A stretch of DNA of 64,000 nucleotides from Alcaligenes ammonioxydans (lineage in GTDB: Bacteria; Pseudomonadota; Gammaproteobacteria; Burkholderiales; Burkholderiaceae_B), in NCBI RefSeq assembly GCF_019343455.1, contig NZ_CP049362.1, positions 2,790,001 through 2,854,000 on the forward strand, in the 5' to 3' direction. A program made the translations under genes and the position numbers. Every line of letters starts with the position of its first letter. Position 1 is the first letter of the stretch. This document shows, piece by piece, positions 10,049 to 19,470 of the stretch. The notes under the pieces are model-generated. The model was not told where the DNA came from. It worked only from the letters and a program-made list of their open reading frames with translations, and did not search any database.

Positions 10049-11083
10049 ATGGCACACGATCCCAACAAAAAGCTCTTTATTTCCGACGTGACGCTGCGCG
10101 ACGGCAGCCACGCCGTACGCCACCAATACAGCGTGCAAAACGCCATGGATATTGCCCGTGCCCTGGATCAGGCCAAGGTCGATTCCATCGAGGTCGCCCA
10201 CGGCGATGGGCTGTGTGGCTCCAGCTTCAACTACGGTTTTGGCGCACACACCGATCTGGAATGGATTGAGGCGGTGGCCTCGGTTGTCACCCATGCCAGG
10301 ATTGCCACCTTGCTGCTGCCAGGCATTGGCACCATCCACGATCTGAAAGCCGCTTATGACGCCGGTGCCCGCATTGTGCGGGTGGCCACACACTGTACCG
10401 AGGCTGACGTCAGCAAGCAGTACATCGAATATGCCCGCAATCTGGGGATGGATACGGTGGGCTTTCTGATGATGAGCCACATGACCACGCCTCAACATCT
10501 GGCCGAACAAGCCAAGCTGATGGAAAGCTACGGGGCCACCTGCTGCTACGTGGTCGACTCGGGCGGGGCCTTGAACATGAATGATGTGCGCGACCGTTTC
10601 CGCGCTTTCAAGGATGTGCTCAAGCCCGAAACCGAAACCGGCATTCACGCCCACCACAATCTGTCCCTGGGTGTGGCCAACAGCATTGTGGCCGTGGAAG
10701 AAGGCTGCGACCGCATTGATGCCAGCCTGGCGGGCATGGGTGCCGGAGCCGGCAATGCGCCGCTGGAAGTGTTTATTGCTGCCGCCGCACGCATGGGCTG
10801 GAACCATGGCACGGATCTGTACACCCTGATGGACGCAGCGGACGACATTGTGCGCCCCTTGCAGGATCGCCCGGTGCGCGTAGACCGCGAAACCCTGGCC
10901 CTGGGCTATGCCGGTGTGTACAGCAGCTTCTTGCGTCACAGCGAAGTAGCCGCCCAGAAATACGGTCTGAAAACCGTGGACATTCTGGTCGAGCTGGGCA
11001 AGCGTCGCATGGTTGGCGGCCAGGAAGACATGATTGTGGACGTGGCTATGGACTTGCTGCAACGACAAGCCGCGACGGCCTGA
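10049..11083 (+). CDS. mhpE: 4-hydroxy-2-oxovalerate aldolase MhpE
   Basis: Mn2+-dependent class II aldolase of 344 residues. It splits 4-hydroxy-2-oxovalerate into pyruvate and acetaldehyde. The HMGL-like TIM barrel shows [15 protein letters not shown] near the N-terminus (catalytic Arg and metal Asp) and the metal histidines in [12 protein letters not shown] chose ATG 10049, with AAGGA eight bases upstream and the length of DmpG-type enzymes. An alternative ATG at 10028 overlaps the mhpF stop. It forms the aldolase-dehydrogenase pair with MhpF. Confidence 0.92.
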   Translation: MAHDPNKKLFISDVTLRDGSHAVRHQYSVQNAMDIARALDQAKVDSIEVAHGDGLCGSSFNYGFGAHTDLEWIEAVASVVTHARIATLLLPGIGTIHDLKAAYDAGARIVRVATHCTEADVSKQYIEYARNLGMDTVGFLMMSHMTTPQHLAEQAKLMESYGATCCYVVDSGGALNMNDVRDRFRAFKDVLKPETETGIHAHHNLSLGVANSIVAVEEGCDRIDASLAGMGAGAGNAPLEVFIAAAARMGWNHGTDLYTLMDAADDIVRPLQDRPVRVDRETLALGYAGVYSSFLRHSEVAAQKYGLKTVDILVELGKRRMVGGQEDMIVDVAMDLLQRQAATA

Positions 11084-11116
11084 TTCCAAAAAATCGAAAA
11101 AAAAGCTCTACCCCGA

Positions 11117-11143
11117 CTCACCGCCGCTTTAGCGCGCGGTGAG
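11117..11143 (+). repeat. Hairpin between mhpE and mhpT
   Basis: CTCACCGC (11117-11124) and GCGGTGAG (11136-11143) pair around a smaller inner stem. No T-tract follows. It could protect the 3' end of the upstream message or reduce read-through into mhpT. It is a weak terminator at best. Confidence 0.4.
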
Positions 11144-11225
11144 CGGATTTCTGCGCCCTGAATTCGGGGCGGGCAGGTCGCAGAAGCAATAAAAAAACGT
11201 CCCGGTCAACCGAGGAGACATTGCA

Positions 11226-12470
11226 ATGACACAAACCCATGGCCGCAAGCATGCGGTCCTTACCGTAGCGATCTGCTTTCTGATCGCTGTTATCGAAGGC
11301 ATGGACATTCAGGCCGCCGGCATCGCCGTGAAAGGCGTGGCAGCGGAGTTCGGACTGGATAAAACCTATCAGGGCTACTTTCTGAGTGCAGGCATTCTGG
11401 GGCTGCTGCCCGGTTCACTGATGGGCGGGCGCTGGGCAGATAAATACGGGCGCAAAGCCGTGCTGATTGCCTCGGTCGCCGTATTTGCCCTGTTTACCCT
11501 GTTCACTGCCTGGGTCAACAGCCTGGCTATCCTCCTGATGGTACGTTTTCTGGCCGGGGCTGGCCTGGGCGCAGCCATGCCCAACCTGATCACTCTGGCC
11601 GCCGAGTCGGTCAAGCCCGAACACCGTGCCCGTGCGGTAGGCATGATGTATGCGGGCATGCCGGTGGGGGCAGCCATTTTGTCGCTGGTCGCTGCCTCCA
11701 ACTTCGGGGAAAACTGGAAAAACATCTTTTATCTGGGCGGTCTGCTGCCCCTGCTGGTCATCCCTGTCATGGTGTGGCTGTTGCCTGAATCACGCGAGTT
11801 TCTGCAGGCACGAGAAAGCCGAACCGCAGTTCAGGGACGCTTCCAAGATCTGTTCAGCAATGGTTTGGCCACCCGCACCCTGCTCTTGTGGGTCAGCTAT
11901 TTTTTCACGCTGATGGTGGTGTATCTGATGCTGAGCTGGCTGCCTTCGCTGTTTCAGGAGCTGGGCTTTAGCCGCAAACAAGGCAGCACCGCCCAATTCT
12001 GGTTCATGGTCAGCGCAACCTTGGGTACGGTCCTGCTGGGCTATCTGACCGACCGCTGGAAAAAGGCGCTGGTCATTGCGCTGATGTACGGTGGCATTCT
12101 GGCTGGCCTGTTAAGTCTGAACGGAGCATCGGGCTTGGGACAGATGTATTGGGCCGCCGCCTTGACGGGTGCGTTTGTCATTGGTTGCCAAGGCGTCCTG
12201 TATGCTTTTGGCGGCATTGTCTACCCCACCGCCGTGCGTGCCACAGGGGTCGGCACCGCCGCTGCAGTAGGCCGCATCGGTGCCACCTTGGGTCCGACCA
12301 TTGCAGGCATGCTGCTCAGCCAGGGCTATGGTGCTGCGGGCGTAATCAGCTCGGCCATTCCCTGCATTATCGTCTCGGCGCTGTGCATGTTGCTGGTGGT
12401 GCGTCAGATCAATCAGGAGCAGGCGCAGTCAATCAAGCGCCCAGCCCTGTCAGCCGTCAGCAAGGCCTGA
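11226..12470 (+). CDS. mhpT: MFS transporter for (hydroxy)phenylpropionate, MhpT-like
   Basis: Major facilitator of the aromatic acid:H+ symporter family, 414 residues and about 12 membrane segments. The opening region with EGMDIQAAGIAVKGVAAEFG, the loop 2-3 motif GGRWADKYGRKAV, and the PTAVRATGVGTAAAVGRIGA segment near helix 11 are typical of MhpT. It imports the pathway substrate across the inner membrane. GAGGAG precedes the ATG. It is 142 bp after mhpE, with a hairpin between, and ends the operon at a clear terminator. It resembles MhpT more than the unrelated HcaT carrier. Confidence 0.87.
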   Translation: MTQTHGRKHAVLTVAICFLIAVIEGMDIQAAGIAVKGVAAEFGLDKTYQGYFLSAGILGLLPGSLMGGRWADKYGRKAVLIASVAVFALFTLFTAWVNSLAILLMVRFLAGAGLGAAMPNLITLAAESVKPEHRARAVGMMYAGMPVGAAILSLVAASNFGENWKNIFYLGGLLPLLVIPVMVWLLPESREFLQARESRTAVQGRFQDLFSNGLATRTLLLWVSYFFTLMVVYLMLSWLPSLFQELGFSRKQGSTAQFWFMVSATLGTVLLGYLTDRWKKALVIALMYGGILAGLLSLNGASGLGQMYWAAALTGAFVIGCQGVLYAFGGIVYPTAVRATGVGTAAAVGRIGATLGPTIAGMLLSQGYGAAGVISSAIPCIIVSALCMLLVVRQINQEQAQSIKRPALSAVSKA

Positions 12471-12570
12471 ACACAAACAGGACGGCCTCAGGGCAGAAGT
12501 GCAATCAGCAGGCAGCATCAGCCTCATTACCGGCCTGCGTGACTACAGATCTCTGACAGCAATACCACAA

Positions 12571-12601
12571 AGCGCCCCCTATCAATGAGGGCGCTTTTTT
12601 A
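12571..12601 (+). terminator. Rho-independent terminator of the hca-mhp operon
   Basis: Stem AGCGCCC (12571-12577) with GGGCGCT (12589-12595), followed directly by a run of T. It lies 100 bp after the mhpT stop. Confidence 0.85.
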
Positions 12602-12792
12602 TGAGGCCAAGCGGGACGAACCAAGCTCTTATCCTGGCCTTTACTCTGGTCAATCCTCAGAGAATGGAAACAAGGATAAAGAATGACGATATACAATGGC
12701 CGACTCTTCTTGGCAGAAGTTTTCTATAGACCAGGCTTTCCCACCGCCAGGAAACGCAACAAGACGCCTGGCTCTGAACGGACACTCTAAAG

Positions 12793-13410
12793 ATGGACAC
12801 GGTATTACTTCTTCTGGCCGCCGCCATTGCTTTGCACTTGCTGCGGGCACGCTATCAACGCGGGCGCATTATCTTGCTGGGCCGCCACTTGAGCAGTTTC
12901 CAGCTGGAGCGTCACATGGAAACGCTGACAGAAGGCTATGCCCGCGCTATCGGTGAACAGGACCCCTCGCGCCAGCGTCAGGTTCTGGAAATGTTTGCGC
13001 AGACGGAAAATGCCGTAGCAAGCCAGGTTCAATCGTTGGCAGATCTACTGCAAAAGGAACCGGCCGAAAGCACCCGAATGGGCATGCTGCCTTTCTGTGT
13101 GCCTTATGTCGAACGCCTTCTCCCCTCCATGACACGGGACTTTCGTCAGCTTTTGCAGATTCATGCCGCCGGACTGCGCCATGTGGCAGACAATGGGGAG
13201 CAGTGGGACCCCAAAAGCCGGGCATTTCATCTGTCCGCAGAACTGTACCTGTTCCAACACAGTTGCCACTGGTTCTGCAAATCTCGCACAGTGGCCGATG
13301 CGCGTTTGCTGGCACGCCATAAAGTCACGCATCAAAAGGTTCTGGAGTCCGTCTGTGCACAGACCCGTAATGCGTATCTGCGCTGGCAGCAAAACACGAG
13401 CACGCCATAA
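12793..13410 (+). CDS. Membrane-anchored hypothetical protein
   Basis: A 205-residue protein I do not recognise. It starts with a single hydrophobic segment (MDTVLLLLAAAIALHLL), suggesting an N-terminal inner-membrane anchor. A mostly helical, charged cytoplasmic domain follows with many Gln, Glu and Arg, and a Cys/His/Trp-rich patch near residues 155-162 (QHSCHWFCKS). Codon use resembles the flanking genes and the frame is uninterrupted, so it is probably real. It stands alone between two terminators. No function is assigned. Confidence 0.6.
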   Translation: MDTVLLLLAAAIALHLLRARYQRGRIILLGRHLSSFQLERHMETLTEGYARAIGEQDPSRQRQVLEMFAQTENAVASQVQSLADLLQKEPAESTRMGMLPFCVPYVERLLPSMTRDFRQLLQIHAAGLRHVADNGEQWDPKSRAFHLSAELYLFQHSCHWFCKSRTVADARLLARHKVTHQKVLESVCAQTRNAYLRWQQNTSTP

Positions 13411-13542
13411 ACCCTCTTCTGTCCGCTGGAAAACCCTAGTGTTTTTCACGGCCGGGATTTTGTAGATTAAATAAGCAGACACCTGAGTCTGCCAAAACAG
13501 ATGCATGCGCTGCCAAAGTTGCCAGCGACATGCAGGCAATAA

Positions 13543-13582
13543 AGCCTCACTCCCTTTGCACAAGGGGTGGGGCTTTTTTTGT
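13543..13582 (+). terminator. Rho-independent terminator before the amidase genes
   Basis: A stem of about 11 bp with two G-U pairs (AGCCTCACTCC against GGGGTGGGGCT), then TTTTTTT. It is 130 nt after the upstream hypothetical gene and 50 nt before the small amidase partner. It may therefore end the former or act as an attenuator of the latter. Confidence 0.65.
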
Positions 13583-13631
13583 GCGCGTCATTTGCGCATG
13601 CACGGTTTTGACAACGATAAGGAGAGGACAA

Positions 13632-13814
13632 ATGACTGTAAGTGTCAAAGACACCCTGGCTGCAAAAGGGATACACCCAAGCCCCGAACATCTGGCCAAG
13701 CTGGAGACCAAATGGCGTGAAATTCAGGCCATGAAGGGCAATCTGGAAGGGATCGCCATCGACGATGCAGACCTCGCGATCAAGCATCTGGCCGGAGGGG
13801 ACCACCATGAATAA
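13632..13814 (+). CDS. Small amidase-associated protein (60 aa)
   Basis: A 60-residue, mainly helical protein (MTVSVKDTLAAKGIHPSPEH at its start) whose stop codon overlaps the start of the following amidase. AAGGAGAGG lies just upstream of its ATG. Small GatC- or AtzG-like partners often precede amidase-signature enzymes and are needed for their folding. The size, position and coupling suggest that role. The sequence itself is not one I can place firmly in either family, so the function is inference. Confidence 0.6.
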   Translation: MTVSVKDTLAAKGIHPSPEHLAKLETKWREIQAMKGNLEGIAIDDADLAIKHLAGGDHHE

Positions 13815-15219
13815 GGAACTGCTTGAACTCAGCGTGATTGAACTGGCGGATAAACTGCGCACCAAGGCGGTCTCCCCTGTCGAAGTCACTGACAACCTGC
13901 TGGCCTACATCGATCAGTCGAACCCGCAGACCAACGCCTACATTTCCATCACCGCCGAGCAGGCGCGCCAAAGCGCCCGTCAAGCCGAGCAAGACATCAT
14001 GGCCGGCAAGTACAAGGGCGTATTTCATGGCGTGCCGCTGGCCCTGAAAGACAATATCTACTTTGCCAACGAGGTCACCACCATGGCCTCCAAAATCCAC
14101 AAGGATTTCGTCTCCAAGGACGACGCAACAGTTGCCACCAAGCTGCGCGATGCCGGCGTAATTTTTACCGGCAAGCTGAACATGCACGAGTACGCCTGGG
14201 GCATCGACAACAACAACCCTCACTTTGGCCCCGTGCATAACCCCTGGAATCCAGACCGTGCGCCCGGTGGCTCCAGCGGTGGTTCGGGCGCTGCCGTGGC
14301 CTCACACAGTTCCTACAACACCCTGGGCACTGATACGGCCGGCTCCATCCGTATCCCCTCCGCCGCATGCGGTATCGTCGGTCTGAAGCCCACCCACGGG
14401 CGTGTGAGCAAGTTCGGCGTCTACCCGCTGGCCTGGACCCTGGACCACGTCGGCCCCATGTCCAAAACCGTGGCCGACGCCGCTGCCATGCTGGAAGTGA
14501 TTGCTGGCTTTGATCCGCGCGACCCAACCTGCGCCAACGTCCCGGTCGGCTCCTACCTGAGCGCCCTGAACGGTGAGGTCAAAGGCCTGCGCATCGGTAT
14601 CATTGAGGACTACTTCTTCAAAAACGTCGACTCGGGCATTGAAAAAGTCATCCGCGAGCGCCTGGCCGACCTGGAAAAACAGGGCGCCAAAGTCATCCCT
14701 CTGACCGTGCCTGCCCTGCGTTATTCCGAATGGGCCGAGCTGGCCGTCAGCCTGACCGAGGCTGCGACCATCCACCACCAGGACCTGATCAAACGTCCCA
14801 ACGATTTCGGCGGTGACATTCGCTTCCTGTTTGAACTCGGTGAGCTGTTTAGCGGCATCGATTATTTGCAAGCCCAGCAAGTACGCCGCGCCCTTAAACA
14901 GCAATTTACCGGCACCTTCAGCGACGTAGACGTCATCATCGCTCCCACCCTGCCTTGCCAGGTGCCCGACATTGGCGTCGATACCGTCAACATTAATGGA
15001 AAAACGCTGGACTTCATCGACGAAGGCATCCGCTTTACCGGCCCCAGCAACCTGACTGGTCTACCGGCCGTCACGGTGCCCGCCGGTATCGCCAACGGTA
15101 TGCCCGTAGGACTGCAAATCATCGGCCCCGCCTTTGAAGAAGCACGCATCCTGAATGTTGCCTACGCCGTGGAATCGATGAAACCCATGGCCGGACACCA
15201 GCCCGTTCTGAAGCCTTAA
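13807..15219 (+). CDS. Amidase-signature family hydrolase
   Basis: A 470-residue amidase-signature enzyme with the complete Ser-cisSer-Lys triad: K81 (LALKDNIYF), S156 (APGGSSGGSGAA) and S180 (GTDTAGSIRIPS). The family hydrolyses amide bonds of varied substrates, including GatA (Gln-tRNA amidotransferase) and AtzE-type carboxybiuret hydrolases. The start at 13807 overlaps the stop of the 60-residue gene, and a longer in-frame reading only covers that gene. The substrate cannot be read from the sequence. The coupled small protein argues for a two-subunit amidase. No gatB is nearby, which argues against a tRNA amidotransferase. Confidence 0.85.
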   Translation: MNKELLELSVIELADKLRTKAVSPVEVTDNLLAYIDQSNPQTNAYISITAEQARQSARQAEQDIMAGKYKGVFHGVPLALKDNIYFANEVTTMASKIHKDFVSKDDATVATKLRDAGVIFTGKLNMHEYAWGIDNNNPHFGPVHNPWNPDRAPGGSSGGSGAAVASHSSYNTLGTDTAGSIRIPSAACGIVGLKPTHGRVSKFGVYPLAWTLDHVGPMSKTVADAAAMLEVIAGFDPRDPTCANVPVGSYLSALNGEVKGLRIGIIEDYFFKNVDSGIEKVIRERLADLEKQGAKVIPLTVPALRYSEWAELAVSLTEAATIHHQDLIKRPNDFGGDIRFLFELGELFSGIDYLQAQQVRRALKQQFTGTFSDVDVIIAPTLPCQVPDIGVDTVNINGKTLDFIDEGIRFTGPSNLTGLPAVTVPAGIANGMPVGLQIIGPAFEEARILNVAYAVESMKPMAGHQPVLKP

Positions 15220-15226
15220 GCTGCCC

Positions 15227-15267
15227 CCTGCCCCCTCTGTACGCCTGGTCAGACGGGGCAGGGTTTT
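15227..15267 (+). terminator. Terminator after the amidase
   Basis: CCTGCCCC (15227-15234) pairs with GGGGCAGG (15255-15262), followed by TTTT, eight bases after the amidase stop. Confidence 0.65.
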
Positions 15268-15400
15268 CACACCAGCACGCCGGTATCAGCAGACCCCCTG
15301 TGCTCTCCAGCCGCTGAATGACGCCGGTCAACTCCGGCAGATCTGGATGTCGCCATCCTGACCAGCAAGACCCTCCTAAGCGGCCGGCCTGCAGGCCCAA

Positions 15401-15440
15401 AAGAAAGACCGGCGCCCAGTCACGGGCGCCGGTCTTTCTT
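15401..15440. terminator. Bidirectional rho-independent terminator
   Basis: A perfect 17-bp stem (15401-15417 with 15424-15440, core GACCGGCGCCC) around a 6-base loop, with A- and T-rich ends on both sides. It sits in the 363-bp gap between the convergent amidase and the DUF3141/pha genes. I see no other feature in that gap. Confidence 0.85.
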
Positions 15441-15582
15441 TCATCAGCAAACATTGTTTTGCGCCACCTAACACACCGTGGCAGCGATAACACGCAACGC
15501 CGCACCCCTCATCCACACAGCACGGCCAGAGCATGAATGTTTCATACTCGGCACTCCGTCACAATGTCATGCGCACCCGGTT

Positions 15583-18189
15583 TCAGGATTTGCGCGTCCG
15601 TCCTTTGGCCGTGCTGCGACCCGTGGCAGCGGACTTGCCCGCCACCTTTCCGGGTGCTGCGGTCCGGGTAGCACGGCTGGCAGTTTGCGGCGTCGTTTTG
15701 GTCGCGCTCCTGGGGGCCGCGGAAGCTCTCGCTTCAGGCGCGGGTTTGGCGACAACTGCAGCAGCCACTTCAGGACCAGACTGGGCAGCCGCGGGCGCAG
15801 CCACTTCAGGCGCCAGTTTGGTGCCCGCTGCGGTCTTTTTCACCGGAATACCTGCCCCAGTTTGAGCCAGTGGTGTCGACACAGCACCGGGCGGGGACCC
15901 GGGCACTGTCTCGCTCGTCGCCTTCGCTACCGGCGTGGCTGCTGTCCTTGCAAGCGGTGTGCTTTCAAGCGGTACGGACTGTTCTGCCTGCTCCCGCTGC
16001 CGGGCCGCCGTCTCGAACAAATCCAGCACCTCTTGCGAGGCCTTGGCCACCGCCGCAGGTGCCGCATCCTGCTCATCAATCGCACTGATCAGCTTCTTGA
16101 TCAGGGACGCCACCAGACGAATTTCCTCCGGCGTATGTCTGCTCAGCAAGTGCGGAATCGCTTCCACCGCCTTATGGCCATGATGGGCCAGCACCAAGGC
16201 CTGCTCGCGAATCGCGGCACGCATTTTTTCAATATCAAACTTGCCGGCATCGTACTGCTCGCGCAAGCGCATGGCGGCATGGTGATAACGCTCGTCCACA
16301 CTATTGCGCTGTTTGGCAATATGGAACAAACCGCGCAGCGCGGCTTCCAGCAAACCGCCTTCATTGAGCAGACCGTCCAGTCTGTGCATTTGCTCACGGA
16401 CAAAAGCCAGATGCTCGGGTGAACTACCCGGATGCGGGCGCGCCGGCGTCGAATCACCGGGGGCGTGACCGGCCAGGGCCAGCAGCAAAGGCGAACCATA
16501 CACCGTGTCAAACCAGATCTGATAGATGCTGTCACGACGATCGCGGTAGTTATCCAGAGCCCGTTCCATGGCCTGCGAGAAATTCTCTTGCGCTTGCAGC
16601 AGGGGGTTGTCCTGGTCCACCGCCTGACGCTGCTGGGCAATATTCTCGGCCCACTTATGAATCGTGTCCGCCCAAGGGTGAGCGCTGGTCCAGGACTCGT
16701 AAGACAGGCGCATAGGATGCAAGGCCTCCAGCAAGGCGGCGCTATACGGCGTGGACAGAGCCTTGACCCAAGGCTGCAAGGTGCTCTTGTAGAAAGCCAG
16801 ATTAATCTCGGACAGACGCGCAGCAGCGGCAAAACGACGGTCCGACTCGGGGTCCGGCTGCACAATCTGCGCGATTTCAGCCAGACCACTCTGGCGCACT
16901 GACATCAGATACGGATCATTCAGCAAGGTGTCGTCGCCCGGAGTTTCCTCTACCGTGGCCCGGTAAATGCCAGCGGGCAACAGATCAATCTGATCGATGG
17001 TGCTGGCAAACTTGCGGTGTTCTTTGCTGCCCACACTGCCCGATACAAAAATGCCCAGGTGGCCGATACGATCATGCGTGGTGAACACGATGGTCTGGTC
17101 ATGGCTGCGCACATCGTCATCGTCCAGATACAGGTCCGTGATCCAGCCCAGTGCCTGGGCCGGTGGCGTGATGTTGTCGCCAAAGGAGCTGAACACCACA
17201 ATGGGCGAACGGATATTGCGCAGATCGATGCGAATGCCGTCCGAGGTCAGAAGCTGAGCCGTGGACAGTTTGTTGCCGATAAACAAGTTGTCCACGATGT
17301 ACTGCATTTCCACATCATTCAGAAACACATAACCGCCCCAGTATTTCTCAAAGCCGATGTAGCGCTCAGCCTCCGTGTCCGCCTTGGCGTAAACGCGGTA
17401 CTGCTTGGTCCACAAGGTATTGGCAGGGTCCAGATTCTCAAAATTCTTGACCAGCCACGCACCATCAAAACGGCCATGCCCCACATCACTGGTCAGGGCG
17501 GTCAGCCAACTGCCCCCGAGCAAACCGCCGGCATAGCGCATGGGATTGCGCCCCGCCCAATAAGACAGCGGGGCGCCAGCCAGAATCAACGGTCCAAACA
17601 GATCCGGCCAGACCGCGGCGGCCATCATGACCTGCCATCCAGCCTGACAATTGCCAATGACCACCGGCTTACCCTGGCTGTCGGGGTGCAGCTCGGCTGC
17701 CTTGCTGACGAAGGCGGCGTGTGCGCGCATCACATCCTCGACCGTCTGGCCAGGGACAGGGTCAGGTAAAAAGCCCACAAAATAGCAAGGGTGCCCCGCT
17801 TTGAGCGCAGCACCAATTTCGCTGTCGGATTTGAATCCACCGATACCCGGCCCATGCCCGGCCCGGGGGTCCACCACCAGAAACGGGCGCTTGCCAGGGA
17901 CGGTAGGCTGATCGTCGGGCGGCACAATCCGTACCATCAGATAGTTGACGGGTCGGGGAAGCGTCAGCCCCGACATGACCAGTTCCGCCGGAAAATTCAG
18001 CACATTGGGCACGTTCATCTTACGTTGGGCCTGGTACTGGTCCCCGACCTGACGTTCGATATCGGCATACAAAATGGCGCGCTGCCAGGCATCCACCCAG
18101 TACGAGGAGACGGTCTGACCCAGGTTCCAGGGATTCATCATCCAAGGGGACCACGCCGTGCTGTCGTCACGAGACTTATCTGTCATCAT
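15583..18189 (-). CDS. DUF3141-type PHA-synthase-like alpha/beta hydrolase with basic Ala/Pro/Lys tail
   Basis: An 868-residue protein. Residues 1-560 resemble the DUF3141 group, distant relatives of PHA synthase: a lipase-like box with Cys (GNCQAGW, C181), an Asp segment (SSFGDNITPP) and a His segment (TTHDRIGHLGIF) give a possible Cys-Asp-His triad. Residues from about 710 are low in complexity and rich in Ala, Thr, Pro and Lys, ending in a strongly basic stretch (GRSTAKGRTRKS) like the histone-like tails of some granule-associated proteins. It is the last gene after phaP-phaB-phaA on the minus strand. A role at the PHA granule is inferred from context; the activity of DUF3141 proteins is not established. 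Confidence 0.75.
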   Translation of the reverse strand: MMTDKSRDDSTAWSPWMMNPWNLGQTVSSYWVDAWQRAILYADIERQVGDQYQAQRKMNVPNVLNFPAELVMSGLTLPRPVNYLMVRIVPPDDQPTVPGKRPFLVVDPRAGHGPGIGGFKSDSEIGAALKAGHPCYFVGFLPDPVPGQTVEDVMRAHAAFVSKAAELHPDSQGKPVVIGNCQAGWQVMMAAAVWPDLFGPLILAGAPLSYWAGRNPMRYAGGLLGGSWLTALTSDVGHGRFDGAWLVKNFENLDPANTLWTKQYRVYAKADTEAERYIGFEKYWGGYVFLNDVEMQYIVDNLFIGNKLSTAQLLTSDGIRIDLRNIRSPIVVFSSFGDNITPPAQALGWITDLYLDDDDVRSHDQTIVFTTHDRIGHLGIFVSGSVGSKEHRKFASTIDQIDLLPAGIYRATVEETPGDDTLLNDPYLMSVRQSGLAEIAQIVQPDPESDRRFAAAARLSEINLAFYKSTLQPWVKALSTPYSAALLEALHPMRLSYESWTSAHPWADTIHKWAENIAQQRQAVDQDNPLLQAQENFSQAMERALDNYRDRRDSIYQIWFDTVYGSPLLLALAGHAPGDSTPARPHPGSSPEHLAFVREQMHRLDGLLNEGGLLEAALRGLFHIAKQRNSVDERYHHAAMRLREQYDAGKFDIEKMRAAIREQALVLAHHGHKAVEAIPHLLSRHTPEEIRLVASLIKKLISAIDEQDAAPAAVAKASQEVLDLFETAARQREQAEQSVPLESTPLARTAATPVAKATSETVPGSPPGAVSTPLAQTGAGIPVKKTAAGTKLAPEVAAPAAAQSGPEVAAAVVAKPAPEARASAAPRSATKTTPQTASRATRTAAPGKVAGKSAATGRSTAKGRTRKS

Positions 18190-18214
18190 CTTCTCCCTTC
18201 ATTCTGCTACCGGT

Positions 18215-19405
18215 TCATGCGGCCTCAATAGCGATAGCCACACCTTGACCGCCGCCAATGCACAAGGTGGCAAGCCCCTTACGCGCACCGCGACGACGCA
18301 TTTCATGAACCAAGGTGACCAGCACACGGGCGCCCGATGCACCAATGGGGTGACCTAAAGCGATGGCCCCACCATTGACATTGACCTTGTTCATGTCCCA
18401 CTGCAAATCCTTGGCCACGGCGAGCGATTGGGCGGCAAAGGCTTCATTGGCCTCGATCAGGTCCAGCTCGTTCAGGTCCCAGCCTACCTGCTTCAAGACC
18501 TTGCGGCTGGCCGACACAGGGCCAATCCCCATGATGGCTGGATCTACCCCGGTGCTGGCCCAGCCCCGAACCCATGCCAATACGGGCAGGCCCAATGCCT
18601 TGGCCTTGTCGGCGCTGGCCAGCAAAAGCACGGCGGCACCGTCATTGATGCTTGAGGCGTTGCCCGCCGTGACAGTGCCCTCTTTCTTGAAGGCAGGGCG
18701 CAATTTGGCCAACGACTCCAGCGTGGTTTGCGCACGAGGTTGCTCATCGGTCTCCACACGCAGCGGGTCACCCTTACGCTGAGGCACCTCAATCGGGGTG
18801 ATTTCTTCCTTGAAACGTCCCGCTTGCAGGGCAGCCACGGCTCTGCGCTGGGACTCAAGAGCAAACGCATCTTGCTGCTCGCGGCTGATGCCGTAACGCT
18901 CGGCCAGATTTTCTGCCGTAATGCCCATATGATAGTTGTGAAACGCGTCTGTCAAACCATCACGCAGCAAGGTGTCATCCATCATGGCATGGCCCAGGCC
19001 CAAACCTGTACGCGCCTTGTGAACGGCAAACGGGGCCAGACTCATGCTTTCCTGTCCACCGGCCAGAACCAGATCGGCGTCACCTGCAGCAATGGCCTGC
19101 GCCGCCAGATGGACCGCCTTCAAGCCCGAACCACACAGCTTGTTGAGCGACATGGAGGGCACCTCGTAGGGCAGACCCGCATTCACGGCAGCCTGACGGG
19201 CCGGATTCTGGCCTGCGCCGGCGGTCAGGACCTGGCCCAGAATGACCTCGTCAATCTGATCGGCGGCTACGCCCGTCGCCTGGAGCACGGCACGAATCAA
19301 TTGGGCGCTCAAATCGTGGGCGGGCACCGTGGACAGCCCCCCCTGAAAACGGCCGATGGGGGTACGGGTCGCGGCAAGAATCGCGATATCTTTGTGCATA
19401 TCCAT
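18215..19405 (-). CDS. phaA: Acetyl-CoA C-acetyltransferase (beta-ketothiolase) PhaA
   Basis: Thiolase of 396 residues. It condenses two acetyl-CoA into acetoacetyl-CoA, the first step of polyhydroxybutyrate synthesis. The nucleophile is C91 ([10 protein letters not shown]). The active-site His is H352 ([14 protein letters not shown]) and the second Cys is C382 (LCIGGGQG). It lies between phaB and the DUF3141 gene on the minus strand with short gaps, consistent with one operon. AtoB-type degradation enzymes look alike; the neighbours favour the biosynthetic role. Confidence 0.9.
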   Translation of the reverse strand: MDMHKDIAILAATRTPIGRFQGGLSTVPAHDLSAQLIRAVLQATGVAADQIDEVILGQVLTAGAGQNPARQAAVNAGLPYEVPSMSLNKLCGSGLKAVHLAAQAIAAGDADLVLAGGQESMSLAPFAVHKARTGLGLGHAMMDDTLLRDGLTDAFHNYHMGITAENLAERYGISREQQDAFALESQRRAVAALQAGRFKEEITPIEVPQRKGDPLRVETDEQPRAQTTLESLAKLRPAFKKEGTVTAGNASSINDGAAVLLLASADKAKALGLPVLAWVRGWASTGVDPAIMGIGPVSASRKVLKQVGWDLNELDLIEANEAFAAQSLAVAKDLQWDMNKVNVNGGAIALGHPIGASGARVLVTLVHEMRRRGARKGLATLCIGGGQGVAIAIEAA

Positions 19406-19470
19406 TCCTTTCCTAAGTCACAGGCCCGACAAGCGGGCCCCCTACAGGCAGCCAGTGGTCAGCGTCAGGA

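Noticed and set aside
10001..11089. 362-codon open frame antisense to mhpE
   Set aside because: Covers mhpE exactly, which is intact and conserved. The product is Gly/His-rich with no family features.
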